A DNA stretch of 64,000 bases from Smittia aterrima (lineage: Eukaryota > Arthropoda > Insecta > Diptera > Chironomidae). The position numbers were made by a program, and so were the translations under genes. The first letter of the stretch is position 1; every line of letters begins with the position of its first letter. Below the pieces are notes generated by a model. That model was not told the origin of the DNA and did not search any database. It saw only the letters and a program-made list of their open reading frames with translations. The stretch is taken from the NCBI GenBank assembly GCA_033063855.1, contig CP093831.1, positions 23,746,001-23,810,000 on the forward strand, given 5' to 3'. Below are positions 1 through 11,789 of the stretch, piece after piece.

Positions 1-88
1 CGTTTAAGTCTTCACATTTGGCTTTGTAAACATTTTTCTTAAATAAAAATTTCATTTCTCTTCTTAGCTTAAGAAAAAGTTGTTTACG

Positions 89-1980
89 ATGAGTGAACCA
101 GAAAAAAACCTGAAGCCGATCAGCCGGTTTCGTCGCCTACTCCCTCAGATTCTCGCAAGTACAGCGAAGAATCTTCTTTTGCTTGACCTCGGCATGGCTG
201 TGAGTTTCCCAACAATCGTAATTCCAGCTTTGAGAGGTTTGAAAGCGCATGACAACAATGACTTCCTATCATTTACTGACTCGCAAGCATCTTGGTTCGG
301 TAAGTAGATTTTGATAATTTGTTTAATGATAAAAGAGTAATTACAAGATGCTCGTGCAATGTAATTTACGTCTTTGTAATTACCAAACTAATTTTGATTA
401 CACTCGACTCTCAGATAAATGTTAATAACCTCACGAGAAACACAACAAATTAATTTTATTACTTCCACAGCGAGCATCGCGTTCATCTTCCAACCAATCG
501 GCAGCATCGCCAGCGGGATCGTCCTTGAACCACTCGGCAGAAAGAAATCGATGATCTTAGTTAATGCGCCTCACATTATGGGATGGCTTTTACTTTATTA
601 CGCAAGCTCAGTCACTGATCTCTACATTGCCGGTAATGTTTGTTATTATTTCAAATGAGTCTCAATTAAAATTAATGTTTCATTCGTTGCAGCGGTTTTA
701 CTTGGTCTTGGAGTTGGTTAGTTTTGTCATTGATTCGCTTCCTCTTTAACCTAATTAACACTCACACTGTCTCAGGTTTCATGGAAGCTCCGATCGTAAC
801 TTATGTCGGAGAAATATGTGAGCCAAGTATTCGAGGAGTTCTAACATCTTGCGCTGGCGTTGCAGTGATGCTGGGATTTTCGACAGTTTTCTTTCTTGGA
901 AGCATCACAACTTGGAGAATCACTGCGCTCTGTTGCTGTTGTGTGCCAATCACGACAGCAATCGCGATCTGCTTTGTCCCTGAAACGCCATTTTGGTTGA
1001 TGGCTAAGAACAGGAAAGATGACGCATTGAAGAGTTTGATGTGGTTACGCGGTTGGGTGAAGAATCCAAAATATGTCGAGAAAGAGTTCAAGGAAGTTGA
1101 GCGTTACAGTGAAGACTCTAATCGTTGCGTTCAATGTCAAAAGTCAGACTCAAAGTGCACGCACAAGTCTTCATCATCGAGTGAACTTGTTAAAGAACTT
1201 TTCAGAAAACGAACTTTGAAACCTTTCTTCCTCGTTCTCACGATGTTCATGTTTCAACAGTTCAGTGGATTGAGTGGAATGCGACCTTACATGGTTCAAA
1301 TCTTTCAAGCTTTCTCGATTCCAATCGATGCGTCGTGGGCGACTGTTGTCATTGGAATGATGGGATTCCTCGCGAACATCGTTTGCACTTGTCTAATCAA
1401 AGTCATCGGCAAAAGGAAAATCGCTTTGTTCTCAATGACTGGGACTTGCATTAGCATAACTTGTCTCGCGATTTACGCTTGGAAATATCTTCCTCCTGGC
1501 ATGACTTCATTCCAAAAGCACGTCGAGATCGATCCTTCGAACAAAGCTGGATTCATTCCACTGACTTTCATCTACACTCTTGCGTTCTTCACAAGTTTAG
1601 GTTTGATGCCTGTTCCTTGGATGTTGCTCTCAGAAGTCTTCCCATTCAAATCGCGAGGTATCGCATCTGGAATCACTGCTGCCTTGAACTACATCATGGC
1701 TTTCTGTACCACCAAGACTTATTATAATCTCGAAACGAGTCTCAGTCTCACCGGGTTGATTATGGTTTACGCAGTGTTCGATCTATTCGCACTCTACTTC
1801 ATGTACAAGTTCCTGCCAGAAACTGAGAAGCGAACGCTCGAAGAAATTGAACTTCACTTCTCTGACAACAACAAAAAGCTCAGCGACATTCACATTCGGA
1901 AGAATGTTGACATGGCAGCTGAGAAACAAGGAAACATGAAAAATGGTTGTGAAAATAAAGGATTCGACAATGGTCCTTGA
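89..1980 (+). CDS. Facilitated sugar/trehalose transporter (Tret1-like, MFS)
   Basis: Twelve-helix plasma-membrane sugar facilitator. I read four coding exons: 89-299, 471-632, 693-716 (only 24 nt) and 776-1980, all with GT/AG borders and matching phases, giving 533 residues. Family signatures seen are PLGRKKSM after helix 2, EICEPSIRGVLTS in helix 4-5, PETPFWLMAKNR before the central loop, and LPETEKRTLEEIE at the end of helix 12. The central loop holds an unusual Cys/Ser-rich stretch. The start at 89 gives a short charged cytoplasmic N-terminus before helix 1. Insect Tret1 and relatives move trehalose or glucose down gradient between haemolymph and tissue; the exact substrate cannot be read here. 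It looks intact and lies outside the repeat-rich cluster. Confidence 0.9.
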
Positions 1981-2076
1981 AGTGATAAAACTGCACGAGT
2001 AACAATAATTTTATTTGCTCTTTATTTGAATTTTCATATTGACGCATTATACAAAAAGCTTTTGAAAGCAACTTTC

Positions 2077-2082
2077 AATAAA
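2077..2082 (+). terminator. Polyadenylation signal AATAAA of the transporter
   Basis: AATAAA lies about 95 bases after the transporter stop codon, a normal spacing for a short insect 3' UTR. Confidence 0.55.
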
Positions 2083-3221
2083 AGTAAAAACTATTTTTTG
2101 AGTAAAAATTGAGTATCGTTTAGCAGAGATAAAGGAAGTTTTCTCAGAGATTGTTTTCGATATTTCATTCACACTCTGAGCAATCAGAAGAAGATTTGTC
2201 TTAAAAGTTTTAACAAATTTAATATTTGCAATAAAATAAACTTTGAATTAATTAAATTTCTAGTTCAATGATTAAAAGTTTTTTAAACCTCCTGAAGCGT
2301 AAGCTGGAAAATTAATCGAATGGAAGCATCGTTTGACGTAAAACTTATCAATTATTATTTGTCTAAATGTTCTCCTCTTTTTTCCACAACAGTTTCTAGG
2401 CCATGTTAGTTAAAACATTTTCTTAACATTACAGGAGATATCGAGGAATCGCAGAACAAAGAAGAAATGAAGCAAAAGTCAACTTCCAGACTAAAGTTCA
2501 ATATTTACAAGTTTTGTGCTTTAAATTAATTTCATTTTAGTTGATGGCAGGGCTTTTGATGTCACGGGGATATAAAATTTACGTGAGTCACCGAAATCTC
2601 CCAAAGATTGAAGCAGCTTCAACTATTCGGTGGAAATTCATGCGAGAACTTTTCTTTATTTGTAGGCACAATATTTTTAAACGTGTAATTGATATCTCTC
2701 GCAACAAAAAGTGCAGCCATTGCAATTCATTTTATAGTTTTGATTCAAATCACAATATTAATCCTTTACAATTTTTCTCTCTTTGATATAATTATCAACA
2801 ATCAGCTCATGATAAAACTTTCTCGTTTCTAAAAAGGCAATTTGAATTTTCTTTTTCTCATATTCCATGGGACACGACTAGAATTTGAAGGGTAAGGAGG
2901 GAAAGCTTTCTTTAGAAGATAGATTGTGTGATTAGAAAAAATATCCAATAAATTTGCATTCCATCATTCAAAGTCATGGTAGCGATATGTTCAGCTGACT
3001 AGCATTTAATACTGTGCAATATTACGAAAAGGGTTTTCTCATTGTCATAACGGGGTTTCCTTCTTCACTTCTCATGTTTGTGATAGACTTGCATAAGGAA
3101 CTGTTTGAATTTTCATTAGCAAAAGAACGAGAACAGAGTGAACAGAGAATAAAAAGTAAGTCCGTTTGCTGTGGTGGCTTTATTTGATGATTAATCGCTC
3201 GTCTTCGGGGAAAACCTTCAC
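2083..3221. other. Intergenic stretch, no gene seen
   Basis: Between the convergent transporter and Ig/FN3 genes. The only sizeable open frame (2541-2786, +) has no recognisable motif or promoter. An AATAAA on the minus strand near 3185 fits the end of the Ig/FN3 transcript. Otherwise I see nothing. Confidence 0.6.
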
Positions 3222-6200
3222 TCAAATTCGCTTTATCGTGTTGCCCGTGAAGAAGATCGACATTTTTCGTGAGAAGGTCATGTTGTCCTTGTCGAAGTCG
3301 TAGAAATGCGTTTTGATGGGTGACAAAGGCGCTCGTTGGTCATCCGTATCACAAAAACCTGGATTAAGTATAACATGCATATTCTGAACTAAGTCTGAAC
3401 TGTCTGACTCGTCTTCTACTCCAAGAAGAAGACGAAATGGTTTTTACGTTAAGATTAGTTCGTTCATTGGCAAGACCGAGGAAGTGTGCAGAGTAGGAAA
3501 ATGTTATTAAGTAAAAGGTTGTTATCGATCCAGATGATTATTATTTTCATAACAAGCCAGCCATTCAGCGGTTTAGGACAAAAAGATTCGAATGATTTAT
3601 AAAGAAAATATGGAGAGAATAAAATTTGAAAAATTAGTAAAAAGTCAATTAGCAAACTCTTAAAACTTGTTTTTGTATGTTGAGGCATTCAAAGCAGTTA
3701 AAAAGCTGTGTCTGTGCTTTAGGAATTTGTGAAGACTGAAGAGTCAAAATGTGTTTCTAACGCTTGATTAGTGAAGGTCAAGCATTAAGAAAAAAATTGT
3801 TTACCAAACTTTTAATTCTAAGTTAACTCTCTAATGAACTCTTAACTACTTCAACAATAAAACTTTGAGATAAATATTGCTTTTAAAACTTTCAAAAAAC
3901 TTTAATTGTCTATCATCTAAAATTATTATTTCGTAGGATAAAGCTTCTTCGTTATGTAAATTTGGTCGTTTATCGATTTGTTATGAAAGCTAATCGAGTT
4001 TATGTGAGAGCTTTCAAAAGCTTTCTTTAGAGCTTTTCACACTTTAAATCTTCTCAACACTTTAACGTGATAATTTGGCAGCTTTCCCAATCAAAGCAAT
4101 TAAAGAAATTTATAATGAAAAGCTTTCGAGAACTCTCGCTCGCTCTTTCTCCTTAAAGGAGAGCTCGTTCAAATGTTAAACACTATGCAAAAAATGAGAA
4201 CAATTGCGAGTGCATTTATTAATAAACACAAGTTTGGTTTACCGGAATATTCTTGACACTCTTTGTACAAAACTAAACAGGTTCCACACGTTAAAATCAG
4301 CAGAGTTCCCATTACTAACGCAAGAATAAATAGAAAATGATAAAATATTAACGTTCGTTGTAATTAAAGCTTCTGCTCTCTCATCTTTCTGATTCTAATT
4401 AAGAAACATCTCGACTCGACTAACAAGTTAGGTAATTAACACAATTAGAGATTGGATCTGCGGAATAAAGAATTTACATTTTGTAACTCAACTTACCGAT
4501 GGCAACAGCTGCGATCCAAGTTCGCATGTCAAAGTCTTTCGCATCCTCGAGGATTCGTAGAATCAAATCTGAGAATAATTTAATTAGCAAATAAATATTT
4601 CTTGATTTAATTTTAAAACCTTTCTCTTGTGTTGGTTCAACAGTTCGTGCAGATATTGTTGTTACTTCACCAGCTCCAGCTTCATTTGTCGCCCACATTC
4701 TAAACTGATAAGTCGTGTTTGGTCTTAAATGATAAACTTCGAGCTGCCTTGCATTCGGAGTTATGTGATGAGGATCAAGCCTTTCCCATTCAACAATCTC
4801 ATCAGAATGATTTGGATACTTTCTTGGCTCTCGTCTCATTTCGGCGGTGAAGTCGATAATTGGACTCCCGCCCGTCTGATTACGCCACACTTCCCATATT
4901 AACACGGCGATAATCGTTGTAGCCCTCGCACGGAATTTTCCTACCGCACCTTGAATTATTAACGAGGTTTTCCTGGACATTTAGGAAAACAATCAACAAA
5001 ACAAAAAGATTTATTGACTCACCTGGCTTCGTTCTCACTCGAACAAAGGCGTGCAGATAGTCTTGATATGACTCGGAGTTTGAGGTGTTTTTGAGGACAG
5101 AGCAAATGTAAAGGCCAGTGTCGTCAGAGGTAACGTCAATAATCATTAGGAAAGTATCGTCCTAGAGAGTCAATAAAGATTTATCAGAGTTTAAGTCGAC
5201 ACGAGTGGGCAATTGAATGACACTTACAATAATTACGTTATAATTAGTACTAATGTTGCGGTCGTCACGTCTCCATATGCTCGGATTATCGTCACCGCAA
5301 GGAATCGTGATATTCTTTCCCTCGTTGACTATAAAGTCGCGGTGAATCAAAGAAAGCACGACATCCAAGTTCGAGAACACTAGAAAAACATTTTCGTTCC
5401 TTTAATATCGACTTTGATTGATTGCGTTTACATTTGTCGTTGTTGATTTGTTTTCTCTTTCGGAAAAGCAAAGTTTGCGCAACGGACGAGATAACTAAAC
5501 AGCGACAGAGTTTTTTCTTTCGATTTGGGAACCATAAGAAATCCAAGGAAAACTTTTTTGATTGACGAATTACGAGCTACTCCCAAGATAAAAATCGTAG
5601 CACGATGAAATATTGAGGCAAGGCTAAAGGAAAAGTGTCGCAAGATGTTTTTTATTACACGACAACTTGTTGCTCGTAACTGCTTTGTAAATAATTGATG
5701 CGGCAAGTTCAAGAAGGCGTTTGAAGAAACTGATTTCTTCATCCGATTGGATATTCGTTGTCTTATTTAAAATCCAGCCAGAAGAGATCTTAAAGACAGT
5801 GTTCGAGCACATGGATGTCAAATATTTGCTGGAAGCATCTCTCACATGCAAGAAGTAAATTTCTGCATTTGCTTTTGTCTTTTGTTTCTAGATAATATGC
5901 ACATTCTTATCTTTCAGATGGAACGACATCATTGGACCGAAGAAGATGATCATGAAGAAGATAAAGCTCGCGAAAGATGTTCAGTTGCTTCCAGAGAAAT
6001 GGCAAATGATAAAGAACACATTGATGAACAGTTTAAACTTGCGAAATGTTGCTTTTCGCAATTGCACCATTAAATTCTCAATTAAAAACTAGTCGACATG
6101 AATAACTAAATCTAAATAAAATCAGTTTACTCAAAAGCTTGTTAATTTTCTTTTGTGGGTTGAGACTAGATTGAGTCAATTTTGTGGGAAGTAAAATTTA

Positions 6201-6940
6201 TTTTCCTTCGAGCTAAATTGTTTGCAATTAAAAGAAATTGAAACAAATGTCTTCCTTAGTCTCAGCACAACAAAAACCTCGAGTCTCTTACGAGAGCGTA
6301 GCAACGAAAATTATGCAAAGTTTGCCTTCAATGAGATAATCGTTTCACTTATGAAATCTTGATAAAACGCAATGTCAAAATCATCAACGTCAAGTTCGGA
6401 TTTGCGTCTTCGCAGCTGGTGCTATTCAGAGAATGAGAACGATTTCTCATTAAAATATTCAAGCAGCAGATTTCCATTTCTCGATACAGATCGTAAAGTT
6501 TTATTATCATCCAATTTTGCCTTGTTTCACTTTAATTGGATGGAGAGGGTAGTGGTTGGATAAATTAGCGCGCTGTTGGTTAATTCACTTTTAAACGATG
6601 AGGGTTCGAAGCGAAAAGGTAGAAATGTTTTCCGAAATAAGCAACGCAAAAGCTTTTGGATTTTTTTTCTTTTGTTTTTTTTTCGCTTAGCTTTTATTGA
6701 CTTTAAAATTTATTTTCGTTCATTTCGTTGAAATAACTTTTGTCACTGCGATTTGTTTAATCCAAAGCTTCACTGAGGACGATTCGATCAAATGAGATAT
6801 GATTCGAAGCTAAGAATCTCGATTAAATCAATCGTTACGCAATAACTTTGCTTTTCCAGCCAATTTTCCTTTTGAGAACAAATCAAGTTATCAACAAGCC
6901 ACTCACGGATCAAAACTGCCACCGATACAACAGAATTCAT
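3222..6940 (-). CDS. Single-pass immunoglobulin / fibronectin type III membrane protein
   Basis: Cell-surface adhesion or receptor-like protein, built by me from seven exons whose phases all agree: 6907-6940, 5228-5379, 5023-5161, 4620-4949, 4497-4568, 4243-4314 and 3222-3358 (936 nt, 311 residues). The 34-nt first exon supplies MNSVVSVAVLI and the second completes the signal peptide. An Ig domain follows, with ITIPCGDD and the strand-F motif DDTGLYIC. Then comes a fibronectin III domain, from IIAVLIWEVW to the EVYHLRPNTTYQFRMWA motif. A membrane helix starts at TWIAAVAI and runs into MGTLLILTCG, split by a phase-1 intron. The tail of about 55 residues is cytoplasmic and ends in a TGA followed by AATAAA. 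The domain order resembles small neural/adhesion IgSF proteins of insects, but I cannot name an orthologue. The donor of exon 4 (GTTTTA) is weak, so that boundary is the least certain. Confidence 0.75.
5778..6092 (+). CDS. F-box domain fragment nested in the Ig/FN3 intron
   Basis: On the opposite strand, inside the first intron of the Ig/FN3 gene. Exons 5778-5854 and 5918-6092 join in phase to give 83 residues that start PEEILKTVFEHMD and continue LLEASLTCKKWNDIIG. This is the core of an F-box (LPxEIL...L...C+W) followed by the usual basic linker and NLRNVAFRNCTI, the start of an LRR-like region. F-box proteins recruit substrates to SCF ubiquitin ligases through Skp1. A good 3' splice site precedes 5778, but I find no convincing first exon with an ATG between 5380 and 5777, and the protein stops far short of a full substrate-binding domain. 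It is either a small nested gene with an unseen 5' exon or a decayed copy. Confidence 0.5.
6093..6906. other. Remainder of Ig/FN3 intron 1, no gene seen
   Basis: AT-rich intron sequence. An AATAAA near 6115 probably ends the F-box fragment's transcript. The open frame 6372-6563 has no recognisable motif. Confidence 0.5.
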
Positions 6941-7595
6941 ATTGAAGACGGACCTCGAATCACTCACTGCATAAGAATATATCACAGGGCACACGAAATA
7001 GCCGCTTTCACATTATAAAAACACAAAACAAGCAGGAAACAGATTTGAGAACTATGTGCACAACAACCGCGTTCGACCGAATGCGCCTGACGAGTGATTT
7101 CGTTTCGTTCGCATGCTTCTGCTGTTGCACGAACAAAAAAAAATGTTTACAATATTTGAAGATTAAACATTGAAAAGAATCATTTTTAGGTCATCGATTG
7201 AATAAGAAAATTATTAAATGATGATAATTTGATATTAAAATGATAACATAGAGTTAATTAAAGAATGAAAATTTTGTTAATTTCAGAGAAAATTTAACAG
7301 AAATTGGTTCAAATATTTTTAAATCAGTAACGTCAGTTAATTTTCTTTATTTTTGCTACGAGATAAGCGACCTTAGAGTTTTATACATTGACTTTAAACT
7401 TGCAATTTCTTCTATCTCATAAAGTTTTTTTTAACTGAATATGAAAATAAATCTTGGATTTTATGGTAAATTTTTTATCACAACGCGTGACAACACAGCA
7501 ATAACTTTGTGCCATACAAATAAATTTGCGACCAGTCGTCTCCGACGACAAAAAATCCGAGATTGTTGCTTTCTTCGTTTTCGGTTTTCAAACGC
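6941..7595. other. Intergenic, upstream region of the Ig/FN3 gene and first lectin
   Basis: No coding signal. This divergent spacer contains the 5' flank of the Ig/FN3 gene on the left. On the right it holds the start of the sequence that recurs upstream of the lectins, with AACGCG and CGTGACAACACAGCAATAAC-like blocks. Confidence 0.5.
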
Positions 7596-7643
7596 GATAG
7601 CTTTCATATAAAAGCTGAAAATTTGCGATGACTTGAATCATTC
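7596..7643 (+). promoter_or_regulatory. Lectin core promoter: GATAG, TATAAAAG, TCATTC initiator
   Basis: GATAG at 7596-7600, TATAAAAG at 7607-7614 and TCATTC at 7638-7643. The spacing puts the TATA box about 33 bases before the initiator A, leaving a 15-base leader before the ATG at 7655. The same layout recurs with TATAAAAG at 16907, 18648, 35371, 37336, 48797 and (minus) 58505-58512. Confidence 0.7.
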
Positions 7644-7654
7644 GATGAACAAAA

Positions 7655-8243
7655 ATGTTGTTGAAAGTTGTACTTTTAGTTGTGTTAACAATTATTCAGA
7701 CTCGTGGAGATGAATTTGGTTTCCATAAGCTTGGATCTTACAAAGGTCTGTAAACTTTAATTCAAACTATAAACTCTTGTTAGGATGGAAATAATTTATT
7801 TTAACACAGGCGACACGTGGACAAAGGAATATTACTTGCCGAAGTTTTTTAAATCTCTATGGGTCCACACTAGACCGATTTGCAAAGCTTATGGAATGGA
7901 CATTCTATCACTGGAGACTAAAGTTGAACATGATGCATTCATAAGATTATGTGAACAGAATGCTCATTTATTCGAACAATATACTCATATTGGTGCCATT
8001 GGATTAGTACCTAAAAGTACTTCTCATTGGTATTGGATGGCCTCAGGAAAACGCATTGCCTATCCACTAACATTTGCTCCTGGTCAACCGAATCATTGGG
8101 GAGGAAAACAGGATTGTTTAGCTCTCGAAAAAAGCGGAAATAATTTTATCTACAACGACATTCATTGCTACGAAGACCATGAGCTAAAGTTTATCTGCCA
8201 GAAGACAATTTTTGAACCGTCTGAAGAACCTCCACAACCCTGA
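7655..8243 (+). CDS. Secreted C-type lectin 1 (QPN motif)
   Basis: Small secreted carbohydrate-recognition protein, 174 residues. Exon 1 is 7655-7745 (signal peptide MLLKVVLLVVLTIIQTRG), a 64-base phase-1 intron follows, and exon 2 is 7810-8243. The C-type lectin fold is shown by the first cysteine in PICKAYGMDILSLE, the core THIGAIGL, the Ca-binding segment APGQPNHW, then QDCLALE, YNDIHC and FICQK. QPN is an intermediate between the mannose-type EPN and galactose-type QPD motifs, and WND is replaced by YND. An additional cysteine (RLCEQ) may be free for disulfide pairing. The short tail ends EEPPQP. Head-to-tail relatives lie at 17, 18.7, 35.4 and 37.4 kb. Confidence 0.9.
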
Positions 8244-8714
8244 GAAGGATTAAATCAACTGTTAGAGTTCCGAGCAGTTCATGTTGAATTTGCATACTTT
8301 CGTGGCTTGTTATCTCAAATTTTAAATGTTTTGGTTTTACAAAATGGTTCATCATTGGATTATCATCAGGACTGTTATCAAATTGGCACGAGTCGCAATC
8401 TGGAATTTCGAAGAAAGATTATTTAATCTTATGAATAAAAACAAAATTTGATTTTTCGGAAAATTCTGCCGATTTTAATTTTAGAGCGAGCAATGTGATC
8501 TTTTCTAATTGGTGAATGCGAACCCGAAAGCTTCTAAAGATATGTGAAATAATTTTGGCTACAAAGTGTCTTCGGCTTTTTCTTTAATTGTGTGCAAAGT
8601 ATCGAACGTCTAACAATCTTTAATTCTCACACTTTCTGTTTTGTTATCTCAAATTGCTTGTGATGTTTGCTTGTGTAGACGAGAAGAAAATGTCTCAGTG
8701 AAAACGACCTTCAT
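8244..8714. repeat. Intergenic copy of the cluster's flanking module
   Basis: Contains degenerate copies of sequence seen beside most cluster genes: a CTGTTATCAAATTGGCACGA block at about 8372, a decayed GGAATTTCG/AAGAAAG site near 8402 and the TTTCGGG/TTGTTATCTCAAAT promoter block. No gene. Confidence 0.55.
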
Positions 8715-8905
8715 CACGTTTTCGTGGATGATAAGAGAATAAAATCCCAATCAAAAGTTAGAATGTCGCTCTGAGTACAAACATAACGCAACTGCCATAA
8801 ACAATCGAAAGCTCGAAAATAGCGTTGACAGAGGAAACGACAAACGTCAGCAATCTTAGAGAGCAGCTTACCAACTGTAATCAGAATATTAAACAAAATG
8901 CAGAT
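8715..8905 (+). pseudogene. Remnant of LRR-family coiled coil
   Basis: Reading on the plus strand gives broken pieces of the family coil: ACATAACGCAACTGC (TNITQL-like) near 8783, then ACAAACGTCAGCAATCTTAG and CAGCTTACCAACTGTAATC (QLTNCNQ). No continuous frame survives. The same remnant, inverted, occurs at 43050-43240, and a third at 33060-33220. Confidence 0.55.
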
Positions 8906-9301
8906 CATTATTGTTTGAGGATTCGCCTATCAAAACAAACGATGACGAAATAATTTTTTTCAGCTGGAGAACTTGAGACTGAACCTACTAAAGTTTAAAT
9001 CTCAGTTAAAAAAAAACGTGAAGTGTTCTCAAACTACGAGCGAATTCGGATGGATAAAATAATTTTAAAAAAAACTTCTCGGCCGACATTGCCCTATGCA
9101 AAAAACTTTGCATAGACAAGAAGTCTCCAAATGACGTCACTGACTCCAACTTCTCAATTAAATTATTATTAATTGACGAGGTAGAGGAGAAACGTTGCAG
9201 GATTTTTCAAAAGTCAATGCAAAGAAGGAATTACAAAAAATATTTAATTTTATTATTGCAATTTGGTTTTAATTGTCAGTGACATGCCACGACTCGAGAT
9301 T
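8906..9301. other. Intergenic, mirror of 42.66-43.05 kb
   Basis: Unique-looking 3' flank of the broken LRR gene. Stretches such as AGGTAGAGGAGAAACGTTGC are found inverted after the gene at 41.0-42.7 kb, so it belongs to that duplication. No gene. Confidence 0.6.
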
Positions 9302-10898
9302 CTATGATGCAGATGGTTTCGTGAGATCTGTTAAAGTTTTAAACAAATTCTCGTAATTGGATTTTAAGCTTTTGCTTTCGTCTAGACATTTTAGCAATTC
9401 TGCGCTATTCTCCATTCCGTTCCCGGCGCAATCAGTCTCAAGTTCTGCGTTAATATTTTTTAAGTTCTCGATCGCTGTCATCAGCTGAGTTATGTTCGTT
9501 GACAAAGAGAAATTTTCAACTTCAAGTTGTTCCTTTTTCTTCTTTATTATCGCAGTTTCCTCGCTGAGCTCGTTGAATATTGAGAGATCATTCAAACATT
9601 TCTCAAGCGATTTATTCACATTCGTCTCATTGGCTTTGAGATTAGTTTGAAGAATTGTGTTATTCTGATTACAGTTGTCAAGCTGCTCTTCAAGTTTGCT
9701 AATGTTGGTCGTTATCTCTGTCAATGAGATCATCAAGTTCGAATTATTCGATTTTAAAACATTATTTTCTTCAAGAAATTTCGTAAGCTCTTGACTGCTG
9801 TTCATCTTGAGTTCGTCGATTTCAATCTTTAAATTTTCGATAGTTGTCATCTGTTGTGTTATGTTTTTGGCAAGAACGACTTTCTCGCTTTCGCAAGTTT
9901 CCTTTTTCTGTTTTAATTTTGCATTTTCCTCTTCTTTTGCTAAAATAGTTTTGTTCAATGGGATCAACTTCGAGCGATGCGCCGATTCCATTTTCTCGAT
10001 CGCTTGTTGATGATTTGTGATGATTTTTGCGAGATTTTCTTGTAAAAGTTTGTTGTTCTCGATACTTTTGATAAGATTTGCATGAATTTCATCATTTTTT
10101 TGAGAAAGCTTTGTATTCAGTCTCTAAAGCTTTATATTTATTGCTTAAAGCTAATCTTTCAATTCTTAAATTTTCACTGGTAACTTTCAAGTTTGCTACG
10201 GTTGATTTTAGCAGCTCTGTGTTAGCGCGTAAGCCAACCTTTTCGCTATCGCAGTTTACTGCCACTTCTTTAATGAACAAATTCCTGTCCGAGATGTCAT
10301 CTGGAAATTTTTTGTCGATGCAAACGTTACCACGAAAATTAATCATATTCAATGTTGATAGCAGTTCAGTGTCGATCGTGCTGAGATAATTATTATGCGC
10401 AAATACACTTTCCAATTTTGTATTTTTTGCGAATAAATTTTTCGGCAGTGTTGTGAGTTTGTTCTCGTAAAGATAAAGTGTCTTTAGTTCGATTAGATCC
10501 TCGAAAAGATTTTCAGGCAGTGACGTCAGAGCAGTGGTAACGATAAAAACTGTCGTCATTTTCTTGCAATTCGTAAACACTTCTCGACTGATTTGATTTA
10601 CAGATTTGCCTACCACATCGAAACGTTCCAAGTTTTGAAAGAAATTGCACACTTTCGTAGGCACTCGCTCAGTCTCAACACCTGATGTCATCCAAAACTT
10701 TTTGACGTCATCGTTAATTTTGATGTCTTTTGTGTAATCTCCAGAAACTGAAGTGACTGCGACATCAGTTTCAAAGACTTTCAGAATTTCCACTTTGCAC
10801 TGGTTTACGTCATATAGTTGAAATATACAATTAAGTTGAAAGCTCTCGACGAATCCGAAGATGAAACAAATGATTAGAAAATATTTCAACTGCTTCAT
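9302..10898 (-). pseudogene. LRR-coiled-coil gene broken by an out-of-frame junction
   Basis: Starts with ATG at 10898 (signal peptide MKQLKYFLIICFIFGFVES), then LRRs around ELKTLYLYENKLTTLPKNLF and the cap CIDKKFPDDIS, then a short coil ending EYKAFSKK at a stop near 10092. The coil resumes in another frame from about 10100 down to 9302 (NDEIHANLIKS ... LTDLTKPSAS). The break sits at CTTTCTCAAAAAAATGATG, where a segment like the coil of the 31.55-kb gene meets one like the 41.0-kb gene. Both ends are nearly identical to the 41.0-42.66 kb gene in mirror orientation, whereas the LRR region is of another subtype. It may still make a 268-residue truncated LRR protein with a short coil. Confidence 0.75.
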
Positions 10899-11195
10899 GT
10901 TCTTTAATTAAAGGCTCAGACGAAACTGGAGCTGCGAATGCGAATCTCATAAATTTAAATACACGAATGTCTTATCTTAAACTTTCGGGTCTGTCGTCGC
11001 GCGATGGGATAGTATGCTGAGATGCTATTTATATTTGGATGTGGTTAAACCAATTTCGTTTGAAATTTGTGATAACAAAACCGAAAGTATTCGAATCCGA
11101 GATTGTTGCACTGCTCGGCAATTTCCATACAAACAAAAAAAAATATGGTAAATTTGTTAGCAAAGCCATACACAAACGTGCAGGATAATCTTCAA
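10899..11195 (-). promoter_or_regulatory. Promoter region of the 10.9-kb LRR gene
   Basis: Minus strand carries AGATAAG, TTTAAATT and the CAGTT initiator region just before the ATG at 10898. Further upstream are the CCGAAAGT/ATCCGAGATTGTTGC block and a TTTGTATGGAAATTGCCGAG block shared with the mirror gene at 40.75-41.0 kb. Confidence 0.55.
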
Positions 11196-11400
11196 AATTC
11201 TTAGACAGTATAAGAGAGAGAGAGAGAGAGAGAGAGTATTAAGGACTCGAGCTAACTCCGATTTACCAGACAGTTGCCCGAACAGTTTCAGGAAGAAACC
11301 TCGGACATATCTTTGAAGACCTCCTGAAAAAGGTGCCCGTAGCTATACGGCCAGAACATGGCACTGTCCTTTGCCTTCCACAACGTGTCTAGATAGAATA
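11196..11400 (-). mobile_element. 5'-truncated copy of the tRNA-derived SINE
   Basis: Begins on the left with a (GA)n run at about 11211-11236, then GGACTCGAGCTAACTCCGAT, TTACCAGACAGTTGCC and CTTTGCCTTCCACAACG, each matching the tail half of the SINE at 49886-50580 in the same orientation. The tRNA-like head is missing, as expected of 5' truncation during reverse transcription. Confidence 0.6.
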
Positions 11401-11789
11401 CTTTGCTCTAATTCATTCAAAAAACCTAATTGAAATACCTGTGTTCGGTTAAAGAGAAGCGCGACTTTCAGAGATTGCTCAACATTGTCGGACAGAAAGT
11501 GTGACGAATTGCGATAAGCAGCTCCGATCTGCTTGGTTTATTTTTAAATGACATTTTGCTCGACCTCGCAATGAAATTTGCGATAAGAAATCCGAGATTC
11601 GCATTCGCAGCTTCATTTTAGTCTGTTGAAGAATTTATGTCTCGTTCTAAGTAAACTTTAAAATCATTAAAAGAAAGTTTTAGGTTTTTGATTAGTTTAT
11701 TGAGTTCGGTTGATGGTTCAGGTAGTCATCAGTCCTCTCGTATTTCTTATCAATGCATCAGTCCTCTCAAAGGTCAATAACTTGGGCTG
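11401..11789. other. Intergenic, promoter-like fragments only
   Basis: Pieces of the cluster's promoter block (TGCGATAAGAAATCCGAGAT, GCATTCGCAGCTTCATTTTA at 11600-11625) with no LRR start codon behind them, i.e. an orphan promoter in the plus direction. No gene. Confidence 0.45.

Noticed and set aside
2541..2786. 81-codon frame between the first two genes
   Set aside because: No recognisable motif, composition typical of AT-rich noncoding sequence, no promoter or polyadenylation context.
5428..5742. 104-codon minus-strand frame upstream of the Ig exon, first considered as the 5' exon of the Ig/FN3 gene
   Set aside because: Its phase does not fit the Ig exon and it lacks a signal peptide. 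The 34-nt exon at 6907-6940 has a strong GTGAGT donor, the right phase and completes a signal peptide.
6372..6563. 63-codon frame in the Ig/FN3 intron
   Set aside because: Low-complexity serine-rich start, no splice or domain support.
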